Position numbers and translations under genes: made by a program | In this document: positions 10,893-19,386 of the stretch, one piece after another | How positions within the stretch are numbered: the first letter of the stretch is position 1 | Layout: every line of letters starts with the position of its first letter | Assembly: GCA_963724385.1 (NCBI GenBank) | Contig: CAVRUJ010000002.1 | Location: 1,736,001 to 1,800,000 of the forward strand | Origin: DASXQK01 sp963724385 | GTDB lineage: Bacteria; Pseudomonadota; Alphaproteobacteria; Dongiales; Dongiaceae | Length of the DNA stretch: 64,000 bases | Reading direction: 5' to 3' | The notes under the pieces: generated by a model | The model's input: the letters and a program-made list of their open reading frames with translations, nothing else | Database searches by the model: none | What the model was told of the DNA's origin: nothing

Positions 10893-10980
10893 TCGTTTCC
10901 TCCGCGTCTGCAGGCGCCGGCCGGGCCTTGCGTCGGCCGTTCCGGACGGCGGCTAGATTAGCGGCCGCGCTCCACGATCC

Positions 10981-12552
10981 TCAATGCCGGAAATGGCGCA
11001 TCCCGGTGAACACCATGGCGAGGCCCCGCTCATCGGCGGCCGCGATGACCTCGCCGTCGCGCAGCGAGCCGCCCGGCTGGATCACGGCCGTGGCGCCGGC
11101 CTCGGCGGCGGCGAGCAGCCCATCGGCGAATGGGAAGAAGGCATCGGAAGCGACGACCGAACCTATCGCCCGGCTCTTCGTTTCGCCGGCGGCTTCGGCT
11201 GCCTCGCGGGCCTTCCAGGCGGCGATGCGGGAGGAATCGACGCGGCTCATCTGCCCGGCGCCGATGCCGACCGTGGCGCCAGCCTTGGCATAAACGATGG
11301 CGTTCGACTTGACATGCTTGGCGACGGCGAAGGCGAACAGCAGGTCGGCGATTTCGGCCGGGCTCGGCTTGCGCCGGGTCACGACCTTGAGTTCGGCCGC
11401 CGTGATGCGGCCCGAATCGCGGCTTTGCGCCAGGAAGCCTCCGGCGAGGCTGCGGATCGAAAGCCCCGGCGCCGCGGGATCGGGAAGCTCGCCCGCCTCG
11501 AGAAGGCGAAGGTTCTTCTTGCCCGAGAGCGCCGCCAGCGCCGCGGGCTCGATAGCGGGCGCGATCACCACCTCGGCGAAGAGCTCGGCGATCAGGGCCG
11601 CCGTTTGTCCATCGAGGGGCCGGTTGACGGCGACGATGCCGCCGAAGGCGCTGACCGGATCGCAGGCAAGGGCCCGGCGATAGGCAGTCGCTAGGTCATC
11701 GGCGACGGCCACGCCGCAGGGATTGGCATGCTTGACGATGACCACCGCCGGCCGCTCGAACTCGGCCGCCAGCTCATAGGCCGCATCGGTGTCGTTGAGA
11801 TTGTTGAAGCTGAGTTCCTTGCCCTGGAGCTGGCGGGCCGTGGCGACCCCCGGCCGGCGCGCGCCGCTGACATAGAAGGCGGCCCGCTGATGCGGGTTTT
11901 CTCCGTAGCGCAAGACCTGCCGACGCTCGCCCGAAAGAACGAGCCTTGCCGGCAGGAGTTCCTCGCGATTCATCCAGCTGGCGACCGCGGCATCATAGGC
12001 GGCCGTGCGGGCGAAGGCCGCGCCCGCCAGGCGCCGGCGAAGGTCCAGGCTCAAGGCGCCGTTCTTGGCCCGCATCTCGGCGGCGACCGCCGCGTAGTCG
12101 TCGGGAGAGGTGACAACCGCGACGAACTCATGGTTCTTGGCCGCGGCGCGGATCATGGCCGGGCCGCCCACGTCGATGTTCTCTATGCAGTCCGCCTCGG
12201 GCTTGCCCGCCGCCACCGTCGCCTCGAAGGGATAGAGATTGGATACCAGGAGATCGATGGGCCGGATGCCATGGCGCTCCATGGCCGCCACATGCTCCTT
12301 GTCGTCGCGCCGGCCGAGCAGGCCGCCATGGATCGCCGGATGCAGGGTCTTGACCCGCCCGTCCATGATTTCCGGGAAGCCCGTCACTTGCGAGACCTCG
12401 GTCACAGGGAGCCCTGCGCCGGCCAGCGCCTTGGCCGTGCCGCCGGTGGAGACGAGCTCCGCGCCCTGACTGGCGAGGAAGCGGGCGAAGTCGACGAGCC
12501 CGGTCTTGTCGAAGACCGAGAGCAGGGCGCGGCGGATGGGAAGATCGCTCAT
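10981..12552 (-). CDS. purH: Bifunctional AICAR formyltransferase/IMP cyclohydrolase PurH
   Basis: The 523-residue protein carries out the last two steps of IMP synthesis. The N-terminal MGS-like cyclohydrolase domain (about 1–190) shows ALLSVFDKTGL, STGGTAKAL and GRVKTLHPAIHGG. The C-terminal formyltransferase domain includes KHANPCGVA (lysine–histidine catalytic segment) and ends with the family-typical FTGMRHFRH. The length is normal. Its ATG overlaps the stop of the upstream CapD-like gene by four bases (ATGA), so the two are probably translationally coupled, an unusual pairing of purine synthesis with polysaccharide synthesis. Confidence 0.97.
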   Translation of the reverse strand: MSDLPIRRALLSVFDKTGLVDFARFLASQGAELVSTGGTAKALAGAGLPVTEVSQVTGFPEIMDGRVKTLHPAIHGGLLGRRDDKEHVAAMERHGIRPIDLLVSNLYPFEATVAAGKPEADCIENIDVGGPAMIRAAAKNHEFVAVVTSPDDYAAVAAEMRAKNGALSLDLRRRLAGAAFARTAAYDAAVASWMNREELLPARLVLSGERRQVLRYGENPHQRAAFYVSGARRPGVATARQLQGKELSFNNLNDTDAAYELAAEFERPAVVIVKHANPCGVAVADDLATAYRRALACDPVSAFGGIVAVNRPLDGQTAALIAELFAEVVIAPAIEPAALAALSGKKNLRLLEAGELPDPAAPGLSIRSLAGGFLAQSRDSGRITAAELKVVTRRKPSPAEIADLLFAFAVAKHVKSNAIVYAKAGATVGIGAGQMSRVDSSRIAAWKAREAAEAAGETKSRAIGSVVASDAFFPFADGLLAAAEAGATAVIQPGGSLRDGEVIAAADERGLAMVFTGMRHFRH

Positions 12553-14504
12553 GGGCGCGCGGAAGAAAGGGCGAGCTCGGCGTCGGCCGTCCGGTTCTCC
12601 GGGCGATAGTCGGGGACGAGCCGCACCAGCGCGCGATGCAATGCGGCCACTTGCCCCTCGGCCTCCGCCGCCGCGAGCCGCTCCAGGTCCGGCAACAGCG
12701 CCGCCCAGGCCGGAGCCTCGCCCTCGATGGCGAGCAAGCCCGCCACGCCGGTCGCGACCGGCTTTTCCGATGGGCGATGGAGGCGCTCGTGAAGCTTCTC
12801 GCCGGGACGCTTGCCGGTCACGACGATGGCGACGTCCTGGCCGGGTTGTCGGCCCGCCAGGCGGATCATCTGGCGCGCGAGGTCGAGGATGCGCACCGGC
12901 TCGCCCATGTCGAGCATGAAGAGCGCCGCCGGCCGCGGCTGCTTCCAGGCCAGCGCCGCCGCCTGGAGCACCAGTTCCACCGCCTCGCGGGTGGTCATGA
13001 AATAGCGGGTCATATCGGGATCGGTGACCGTGAGGGGGCCCCCTGCGGCGAGCTGCTGCTGGAACAGGGGCACGACCGACCCGGCCGAGCCAAGCACATT
13101 GCCGAAGCGCACCACGGGGAAACGGCAGCCTCGCCCTTCCGACGCGCTACGCCGGTCGAGAGCCTGGCAGATAAGCTCCGCGACCCGTTTGCCCGCCCCC
13201 ATGATGCTTGCCGGTTCCACCGCCTTGTCGGTGGAGATGAGCAGCATCTGCCCGACACCGCCGGCAAGGCAGGCCTCGGCGAGGGAGCGCGTCCCTTCGA
13301 CATTGGTGCGCACCGCTTCCACCGGGTTGGCTTCGGCCAGCGGCACATGCTTCAGGGCCGCGGCATGGAAGACGAGCTCCGGCCTTGTCTCGGCCAGAAC
13401 CGCGCCAACGCGCGCACGGTCGCGCACGTCGCCCAGCAGGGCGGCGCAAGGAAGGCCAGGAGCGAGATCGCGGATCTCGCGATCGATCCGGTAGAGCAGG
13501 TATTCCGAATGATCGAAAAGCACGAGCTTGGCCGGGCCCGATGCGGCGATCTGGCGGGCAAGCTCGCCCCCGATGGAGCCGCCGGCTCCGGTCACCAGCA
13601 CGCGCCGGCCGCCGATGAGCTCTCGCATGGGCCCGGGGTGAAGGACCTGGCGCGGGCGTCCCAGAAGATCCTCGACCGCCACGGGCAGCGGCCGGTCCGC
13701 AGCCGCGAGGCCTTCGGCGTCCGTCTGGCGAAGCTCGGTCAACCTGGGAAGCCGCGCAAAGGTCATGCCCTTGGCCTCGGCGACGGCAAGCAGCGCCCGC
13801 AACTGCTCGCGGTCGATGCGCTCGTCGGCCAGCATGAAGCGCTGGGGCCGGCGGCCGGCAGCCGCGAGCCGGTCGACGACCTCGGCGGCCTTGCCCACCT
13901 CGGCCAGCACCGGCACGCCCTGGATCTGCCGACCGGCGCGGCCGCCCGGCCGGTCGAGGATGCCGAGCACGGCGAAGGGCGCGATGGTGCGGCGCATGGC
14001 GCGGATGAAGCTCTCGGCCGAATCCCCCGCCCCGACAAGGAGAACCGGTACGGCCAGGGGATTTCCCCGCTCCAGCACATGCCGCAGATTTCCGTCGTGG
14101 AACAGGCGATAGGCGATGCGCGGAGCGCCCAGCAGAAAGACCAGCACGAACCAGTTGATCAGCAGAGTCGAGCGCGGATAGCCCGCGAGCCGGTTGGACA
14201 GGAACAGGACGGCGAGGAAGACGAGAATGGCGATGCTGACGGCCCGCGCGATTGCCAGGAGATCGGGGAGCGAGGCATAGCGCCAGACGCCGCGGTAGAG
14301 GCCGGAGAACAGGAACACCACCGCCGATTCGCCGGCGAACACCCAGATGCCATAGCGCAGGAAGGGCTCGCCGAGGGGAACGACGCCGATCCTGAGCCAG
14401 ATCGACAGCGGGAAGGAGACACCCGCCATGAACACGTCATGGGCGAGCGCCACGCTCGCTTGCGGTCCGAAGCGCAGCCGTTCGAGGGCGGATGGAACTG
14501 CCAT
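12549..14504 (-). CDS. CapD/WbpM/FlaA1-type membrane nucleotide-sugar 4,6-dehydratase/epimerase
   Basis: The protein (651 residues from the ATG at 14504; an in-frame TTG at 14525 is an alternative) has four N-terminal transmembrane helices (about 20–140). A CoA-binding/Rossmann-like middle domain follows (about 140–280), then a C-terminal SDR domain with VLVTGAGGSIGGELARQI. The dehydratase-type catalytic region includes AEANPVEAVRTNVEGT and LISTDKAVEPASIMGAGKR, in which the SxxDKAVxPxxxMGxxK pattern replaces the usual YxxxK, as in WbpM. Such enzymes convert UDP-GlcNAc to a 4-keto-6-deoxy intermediate for surface polysaccharide. The WecA/WbpL-like gene lies just upstream, and purH follows with a 4-base overlap. 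Confidence 0.9.
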   Translation of the reverse strand: MAVPSALERLRFGPQASVALAHDVFMAGVSFPLSIWLRIGVVPLGEPFLRYGIWVFAGESAVVFLFSGLYRGVWRYASLPDLLAIARAVSIAILVFLAVLFLSNRLAGYPRSTLLINWFVLVFLLGAPRIAYRLFHDGNLRHVLERGNPLAVPVLLVGAGDSAESFIRAMRRTIAPFAVLGILDRPGGRAGRQIQGVPVLAEVGKAAEVVDRLAAAGRRPQRFMLADERIDREQLRALLAVAEAKGMTFARLPRLTELRQTDAEGLAAADRPLPVAVEDLLGRPRQVLHPGPMRELIGGRRVLVTGAGGSIGGELARQIAASGPAKLVLFDHSEYLLYRIDREIRDLAPGLPCAALLGDVRDRARVGAVLAETRPELVFHAAALKHVPLAEANPVEAVRTNVEGTRSLAEACLAGGVGQMLLISTDKAVEPASIMGAGKRVAELICQALDRRSASEGRGCRFPVVRFGNVLGSAGSVVPLFQQQLAAGGPLTVTDPDMTRYFMTTREAVELVLQAAALAWKQPRPAALFMLDMGEPVRILDLARQMIRLAGRQPGQDVAIVVTGKRPGEKLHERLHRPSEKPVATGVAGLLAIEGEAPAWAALLPDLERLAAAEAEGQVAALHRALVRLVPDYRPENRTADAELALSSARP

Positions 14505-14540
14505 GGCGCGGGGCGACCATAGCAAGCGCCCCGCGGAGGC

Positions 14541-15527
14541 TCAATCCGCGCCGGCGTCATTCGACTCCCGCGGCTGCAGAAGATGGCGGATCAGCACCAG
14601 GACCGTGAGCCCGGCGCCCGCCAGGGCCACCGGCCGCTCCCCCAGTTCAGCCCCGACGGCAAAGGCGATGAGGGCGATATTGGCGATGAGAAGCGCGCGC
14701 GCCACCTCGTCGTGGCGCATCCCGGCGCCGAGCGCCCGCTGATAGATATGCTGGGCGTGGGCGGCGAAGATGTTCTCGCCCGCAGCCGTGCGCCTGGCAA
14801 GCGTCCAGGTCGCGTCGACGAGATAGAACAGAGGCAGGATGAGCGCCGCCGCCCAGGCGCCCTGACCGGCGCTGCGCAGCAGGAGGAAGCCGATCAGGAA
14901 GCCGAGCGACTGGGAACCCACGTCGCCCAGGAAAAGCTTGGCCGGATGCCAGTTCCAGAACAGGAAACCGAGCGACACGCCGGCGAGCGCGATGGCGAGC
15001 GCAGGCAGGTCACCGAAGCCTCCGAACCAGCGCGCGATTATGGTGAGCCCGAGGGCGATGGAAAGGCTCTCCACCCCGGCGATGCCGTCGATGCCGTCCA
15101 TGAAGTTGAAAAGGTTGATGAACCAGAGCCAGAGGATGCCGGCGAGCGCGTAGTCGAGGACCGGCGGCAACAACCCGCCGGCGATCGGCGCCAGATGCCA
15201 AAGCCCGAAGCCGACCGCAACCACCTGGGCCGCCAGCCGCGGCCAGGGCGCCAAGCCCTTGAGATCGTCCCACCAGCCGACCGCGGCGAGCGCCAGGGCA
15301 AGCGCCAGAATCGGCAGCAAGCGCGGCTCCGTCAGGCCCCAGGCCGGCAGCAGCACGGCAAGCAGCGCGATGCCGCCGCCCCGGGGCGTCGGCGTTCGAT
15401 GGCTGCTGCGCTCGTTCGGCTTGTCGAGGATCCCCCGGGCGAGCAGCCAGCTTCGGACGAGGCCGCCAAGGCCGAGGCTCGCCGCCAGGCAGACAAGGAA
15501 CAGCAATGCAAGGCCCAAGGACCCCAT
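14541..15527 (-). CDS. MraY/WecA/WbpL-like undecaprenyl-phosphate glycosyl-1-phosphate transferase
   Basis: The 328-residue polytopic membrane protein (about ten helices) has the motifs of the polyprenyl-phosphate sugar-1-phosphate transferase family: DKPNERSSHRTPTPRGGG near the N-terminus, the WWDD acidic pair (about 85–88), NLFNFMDGIDGIAG and the conserved loop KLFLGDVGSQSLGF. The C-terminal HAQHIYQRAL corresponds to the family HxxH-type loop. It should transfer a UDP-sugar phosphate onto undecaprenyl phosphate at the inner membrane, starting an O-antigen- or capsule-like glycan. It precedes the CapD-like gene in one operon and is divergent from the UDP-sugar dehydrogenase at 15622. Confidence 0.92.
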   Translation of the reverse strand: MGSLGLALLFLVCLAASLGLGGLVRSWLLARGILDKPNERSSHRTPTPRGGGIALLAVLLPAWGLTEPRLLPILALALALAAVGWWDDLKGLAPWPRLAAQVVAVGFGLWHLAPIAGGLLPPVLDYALAGILWLWFINLFNFMDGIDGIAGVESLSIALGLTIIARWFGGFGDLPALAIALAGVSLGFLFWNWHPAKLFLGDVGSQSLGFLIGFLLLRSAGQGAWAAALILPLFYLVDATWTLARRTAAGENIFAAHAQHIYQRALGAGMRHDEVARALLIANIALIAFAVGAELGERPVALAGAGLTVLVLIRHLLQPRESNDAGAD

Positions 15528-15621
15528 GCCGGCTTATACCGTCGATCGGCCATGGTTGACATCGCCTTCGCCCTGGGGGAAAGAGGGCAAGGAGCCCCAG
15601 CCAGCAACCTCAGGCATCCCC

Positions 15622-16947
15622 ATGTCCGCCGCCCCCAAGCCGGCCGGAAGCGACCGGATCGCTGTCATCGGCCTCGGCTATGTCGGCTTGCCGCTCGCCG
15701 TCGCCCTGGCGCGAAGCGGCGCCGGCCGGATCACCGGCTACGACATCAATGCCCGACGGATCGCCGAGCTCCAGGCGGGCGAGGACCACACCGGCGAGGT
15801 CGACCGGGACGAGCTCTCCGGCCTTCCCAAGCTGACCCTCAGCAGCGATCCCGCGGCGCTAGCGGGGCTGGACATTTACATCGTCACCGCGCCCACGCCG
15901 GTCGACGCGGCGAACGAGCCCGATCTCCAGCCGCTTCTGGGTGCCTGCGAAACCGTCGGCCGGGCCCTTGTGCATCGCAAGTCGCTCGACGGCAGCGCGC
16001 CCATCGTGGTGTTCGAGAGCACGGTCTATCCGGGCGTCACCGAAGACTTCTGCGGACCCGCGATCGAGCGCATCTCGGGCGGCAAGGCGGGCCGGGATTT
16101 CCTGCTGGGCTACTCGCCCGAGCGCATCAATCCCGGCGATCGCAAGCACCGCGTCGGCGACATCGCGAAGATCGTCGCCGGCGCGACGCCGGCGGTGACC
16201 GAGCGTCTGGCAACGCTCTATTGCCATGTCACCCAGGGCGGCGTGCACCGCGCGCCCGACATCCGCACGGCCGAGGCGGCCAAGGTGATCGAGAACGCCC
16301 AGCGCGACATCAACATCGCCTTCATCAACGAGGTCGCAATGATCTTCGCCGACCTCGGGCTCTCCACTTATGACGTGCTGGATGCAGCGCGCACCAAGTG
16401 GAATTTCCTCGACTTCAGGCCGGGGCTGGTGGGCGGCCATTGCATCGGCGTCGATCCCTTCTACCTCGCCTACTGCGCGCGCAAACTCGGGCACCGGGCC
16501 GACGTGATCCTGGCCGGGCGGCGCACCAACGACGCCATGGCCGCGGATCTCGCAAGGCGCATCGCCGCCGCCGCGACGGCGGCAGGGCTCGGCCCCCGGC
16601 CGCGCAGCCTGGTCCTGGGCCTGACCTTCAAGGAGAACGTGCCGGACCTGCGCAATTCGAAGGTGATCGATCTCGTCCGCGGCCTCGAGGCCGCGGGCCA
16701 CGCCGTCGAAGTCCGCGATCCCCGGGCGGACCCGCAGGAGGCCAAGGCCGAATACGGCGTCGATCTCGGTCGGGGCGAGACGGGCGGTTTCGATTGCCTA
16801 GTCGGCGCCGTCGGCCATGATGCGTACTGCGCGTTGACCGAGGCGGACTTCGCGCGGCTGGTGAAGCCGGGCGGGCTCGTCGCCGACATCAAAGGCATTT
16901 GGCGCGAACACGCCTTGCCGCCCGGCCGCCGGCGCTGGCAGCTTTAG
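15622..16947 (+). CDS. UDP-N-acetyl-sugar 6-dehydrogenase (UDP-glucose/GDP-mannose dehydrogenase family, TviB/WbpA/WecC-like)
   Basis: The 441-residue protein oxidises a UDP-N-acetylhexosamine to its uronate, feeding polysaccharide synthesis. The N-terminal NAD domain begins RIAVIGLGYVGLPLA. The central region has FESTVYPGVTED and the PER segment YSPERINPGD. The catalytic cysteine lies in GGHCIGVDPFYL, and the C-terminal domain has LGLTFKENVPDLRNSK. This pattern matches the N-acetylated-sugar branch rather than UDP-glucose dehydrogenase. The ATG at 15622 places the Rossmann strand at about residue 12; an in-frame ATG at 15526 overlaps the divergent gene and is less likely. Its stop is 3 bases from the convergent heparinase gene. 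Confidence 0.9.
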   Translation: MSAAPKPAGSDRIAVIGLGYVGLPLAVALARSGAGRITGYDINARRIAELQAGEDHTGEVDRDELSGLPKLTLSSDPAALAGLDIYIVTAPTPVDAANEPDLQPLLGACETVGRALVHRKSLDGSAPIVVFESTVYPGVTEDFCGPAIERISGGKAGRDFLLGYSPERINPGDRKHRVGDIAKIVAGATPAVTERLATLYCHVTQGGVHRAPDIRTAEAAKVIENAQRDINIAFINEVAMIFADLGLSTYDVLDAARTKWNFLDFRPGLVGGHCIGVDPFYLAYCARKLGHRADVILAGRRTNDAMAADLARRIAAAATAAGLGPRPRSLVLGLTFKENVPDLRNSKVIDLVRGLEAAGHAVEVRDPRADPQEAKAEYGVDLGRGETGGFDCLVGAVGHDAYCALTEADFARLVKPGGLVADIKGIWREHALPPGRRRWQL

Positions 16948-16950
16948 CGC

Positions 16951-18666
16951 TTATTTCTTCCGGCTCTCCTTGGTGAGCGACCATTTGACCTCGGCGCCTG
17001 CGGCCTGGATCTCGCCGGTCACCGCCAGCTGCTGGCAACGCCGGCGCTCTCCCGGCCGGCCGAGATAGACGCTTTCGGCCAGCGCCACCTCCCCGCCGGC
17101 AACGCGCAGGCGAAACCCGCCGCCCCGCGGCAGGCGCAGCAGCACCGCCTGCCCGTCCAGGGCCAGGCTCGCATGAACGTCGGGATGGAGATGGAACCGC
17201 AGCGCGAAGCGCCCGGCGCTGCTGCGCCTGCCGCCGGCGGCCTCCAGCCGGTCCTGGCCGCGCAGGTCGGTGCCGTCGGCGGAGAGATAGAGCCGCCGAT
17301 GGTGAACCAGACCGAAGTGCTGCCGGTAGCCGTCATGGCTGAGGTCGAGCCAGGCATTGCCCTCGGCTTCCTCGCGCCTGGCCAGCACGTTCCCGGGACG
17401 CCGGGCGATCCCTTCGCCGTCCTCCAGCAGCAGGCTGCTGTTGGTGTCGTCCACGCTGAGGGTCGAATGAGCGGCGGTGGAACGCTGGGCGAGGCGCCAA
17501 TCGGCGCCGCCGGCCTGGGCGCCGCAGTTGACGATCAGGCGCTCACGGCCATGGCTGAATTCGAAACTGAGGGTCCCCGCATGAGCGTGGGAATCGAACC
17601 CGGGCGCGGCCGGCCTGCCGGCATCGGCCAGCAGGAGGGAACCGCCCGCCGCCAGGCGTTCGAAGCCGGACTTGGGTGCGCTGGCCAGCGCGGGGGCCTT
17701 GGCATCGGCCCGAAGTAGCGCCAGGTCGACGGCGCCGGCCGGCCCTTCGTCGCTGTCGTTGAAAAGGGCAAGTCCGCCGTCGCCGGATTGGAACATGCGC
17801 AGGGCCGGCGCCATGGCGGCGATGGCGTTAGCCAGCTCCACAGGCGGCTCGCGCCCGGCGGCCTCGAGGGCGGCGCGGATATCCACGAGATCGCGCAGCA
17901 CCGTGAGCTGAACGGCGGGGCTGCGTTCCACATGCCCGCCGTCAGCCAGGAGCTGGCGCGGAAGGGCAAGCTTCAAGTGCTTCAGCCCCGCCTGCAGCAA
18001 CCCTTCGGCGCCGAGGCTGAGGCCGGCATAGACGAGCCCCTTCACCGCCGACAGAAGCCTTTCGCCGCAGAGCCCGGCCGGCAGGACCAAAGCCAAATGG
18101 CGCGCCTGCTTCGCCATGGCTTCGCGCAAGCGTCCGATCGATGCAGGATCTCCGGCATCTTCGAGCAACGCGGGCTCGGCGAGCCATGACGCGAGCCTGC
18201 GGCCGATCACGTCGGGTCGCCAGGCGAGTACCTCGAAGCGCGGGTTCTCCTCGATCCAGCGCTGGACGAAGGCGCGAGCGACCGGGGCCGCTGCCGGCCC
18301 CAGCGCCATCAGATCGCCGAGCCAGGCAAAGCCGTTGAAGGCGGCGCGCCACTCCTTTTCCGCCCCGACCGGCCGGCCTAGGGGAGCCGGCTCGCGGATC
18401 TCCTGACCGGCCAGGCGGAACAGGCCCTCCGCGATGGCGCGGCCGCGCTCGGGCGAGCCAGGCCAGGCATCGGCCTTGACTGGCCGGATCGACCCTTCGC
18501 CCAGGCCGCGGAAACTGAGGCCAGCGAGCGGACTTCCATAGAGCGGACGGCAAAGGGCATAGACCACCCGCCCGCGCGCGAGCTCGGGCGGCAGTTCCAT
18601 CAGGCGCCGCAGGCGCCGCGGCCGGGCGCCCTTCATCAGCCCGCGCGGCATCAGCCGGCGCGACAT
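16951..18666 (-). CDS. Heparinase II/III family protein
   Basis: The 571-residue protein has an N-terminal alpha-helical toroid-like domain (about 1–330) and a C-terminal heparinase II/III beta-sandwich (about 335–560) with FDSHAHAGTLSFEFSHG and STAAHSTLSVDD, the conserved His/Tyr catalytic surroundings. In alphaproteobacteria this gene usually travels with rsmB, rpe and purH, and its substrate (an acidic polysaccharide is assumed) is unknown. No signal peptide is clear. The ATG at 18666 overlaps the rpe stop (TGATG), giving tight coupling; an in-frame TTG one codon upstream is also possible. Confidence 0.88.
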   Translation of the reverse strand: MSRRLMPRGLMKGARPRRLRRLMELPPELARGRVVYALCRPLYGSPLAGLSFRGLGEGSIRPVKADAWPGSPERGRAIAEGLFRLAGQEIREPAPLGRPVGAEKEWRAAFNGFAWLGDLMALGPAAAPVARAFVQRWIEENPRFEVLAWRPDVIGRRLASWLAEPALLEDAGDPASIGRLREAMAKQARHLALVLPAGLCGERLLSAVKGLVYAGLSLGAEGLLQAGLKHLKLALPRQLLADGGHVERSPAVQLTVLRDLVDIRAALEAAGREPPVELANAIAAMAPALRMFQSGDGGLALFNDSDEGPAGAVDLALLRADAKAPALASAPKSGFERLAAGGSLLLADAGRPAAPGFDSHAHAGTLSFEFSHGRERLIVNCGAQAGGADWRLAQRSTAAHSTLSVDDTNSSLLLEDGEGIARRPGNVLARREEAEGNAWLDLSHDGYRQHFGLVHHRRLYLSADGTDLRGQDRLEAAGGRRSSAGRFALRFHLHPDVHASLALDGQAVLLRLPRGGGFRLRVAGGEVALAESVYLGRPGERRRCQQLAVTGEIQAAGAEVKWSLTKESRKK

Positions 18667-19331
18667 CAACCCGCCCGGCGCAGGCGCCGGATGTTCTCGG
18701 CGTAGGCTTCCGGTCCGCCGGTGAAGCTGGCGGTGCCGGCAACCAGGACATCGGCGCCTGCCGCCACGGCGCGCGGCGCCGTCTCGACGTTGATGCCGCC
18801 GTCGACCTCGAGGTCGATGGGGCGACCGCCGGCATCGATGCGCCGGCGCAGCTCGGCGATCTTGTCGTACTGGGATTCGATGAACTTCTGGCCGCCGAAG
18901 CCCGGATTGACGCTCATGACCAGCACCAGATCGACCGCGTCCCAGACGTGATCGAGGGCCGCCACCGATGTCGCCGGGTTGAGGGCCACGCCTGCCTTTT
19001 TGCCCAGTGACTTGATGAGTTGAAGGCTGCGGTGGAGATGGGGGCCCGCCTCGGGATGGACGGTGAGGATGTCGGCCCCCGCATCGGCGAATTCGGGGAT
19101 ATAGGGATCGACCGGCGAGATCATCAGGTGCACGTCGAAGGGAAGCCTGGTCGCCCCACGCAGCGCCTTCACCACCAGCGGGCCAACGGTGATGTTGGGC
19201 ACGAAATGCCCATCCATCACATCGACATGGATATAGTCGGCGCCGGCCGCGTCGATCGCCCGCACCTCCTCGCCCAGCCGGGAGAAATCGGCCGAGAGAA
19301 TCGAGGGCGCGATTCGCAATTTCTGGCGCAT
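18666..19331 (-). CDS. rpe: Ribulose-phosphate 3-epimerase
   Basis: The 221-residue TIM barrel interconverts ribulose-5-phosphate and xylulose-5-phosphate in the pentose phosphate/Calvin pathways. It shows IAPSILSADFSRLGEE, HVDVMDGHFVPNITVGP with metal-ligand His/Asp, VHLMI, MSVNPGFGGQKFI, and the phosphate-binding DGGIN and GTASF segments. The length is normal. The start has a strong Shine-Dalgarno (GGAGG, 5 bases). It lies between rsmB and the heparinase gene in the same operon. Confidence 0.96.
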   Translation of the reverse strand: MRQKLRIAPSILSADFSRLGEEVRAIDAAGADYIHVDVMDGHFVPNITVGPLVVKALRGATRLPFDVHLMISPVDPYIPEFADAGADILTVHPEAGPHLHRSLQLIKSLGKKAGVALNPATSVAALDHVWDAVDLVLVMSVNPGFGGQKFIESQYDKIAELRRRIDAGGRPIDLEVDGGINVETAPRAVAAGADVLVAGTASFTGGPEAYAENIRRLRRAG

Positions 19332-19386
19332 GGCCTCCTACCTAACAGCAAGCACTGCGCTTGAGAAGTCTTGGAGAATGCCCGGT

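Noticed and set aside
12636..14522. 628-codon open frame antisense to the CapD-like gene
   Set aside because: Shadow frame; all recognisable motifs are on the minus strand.
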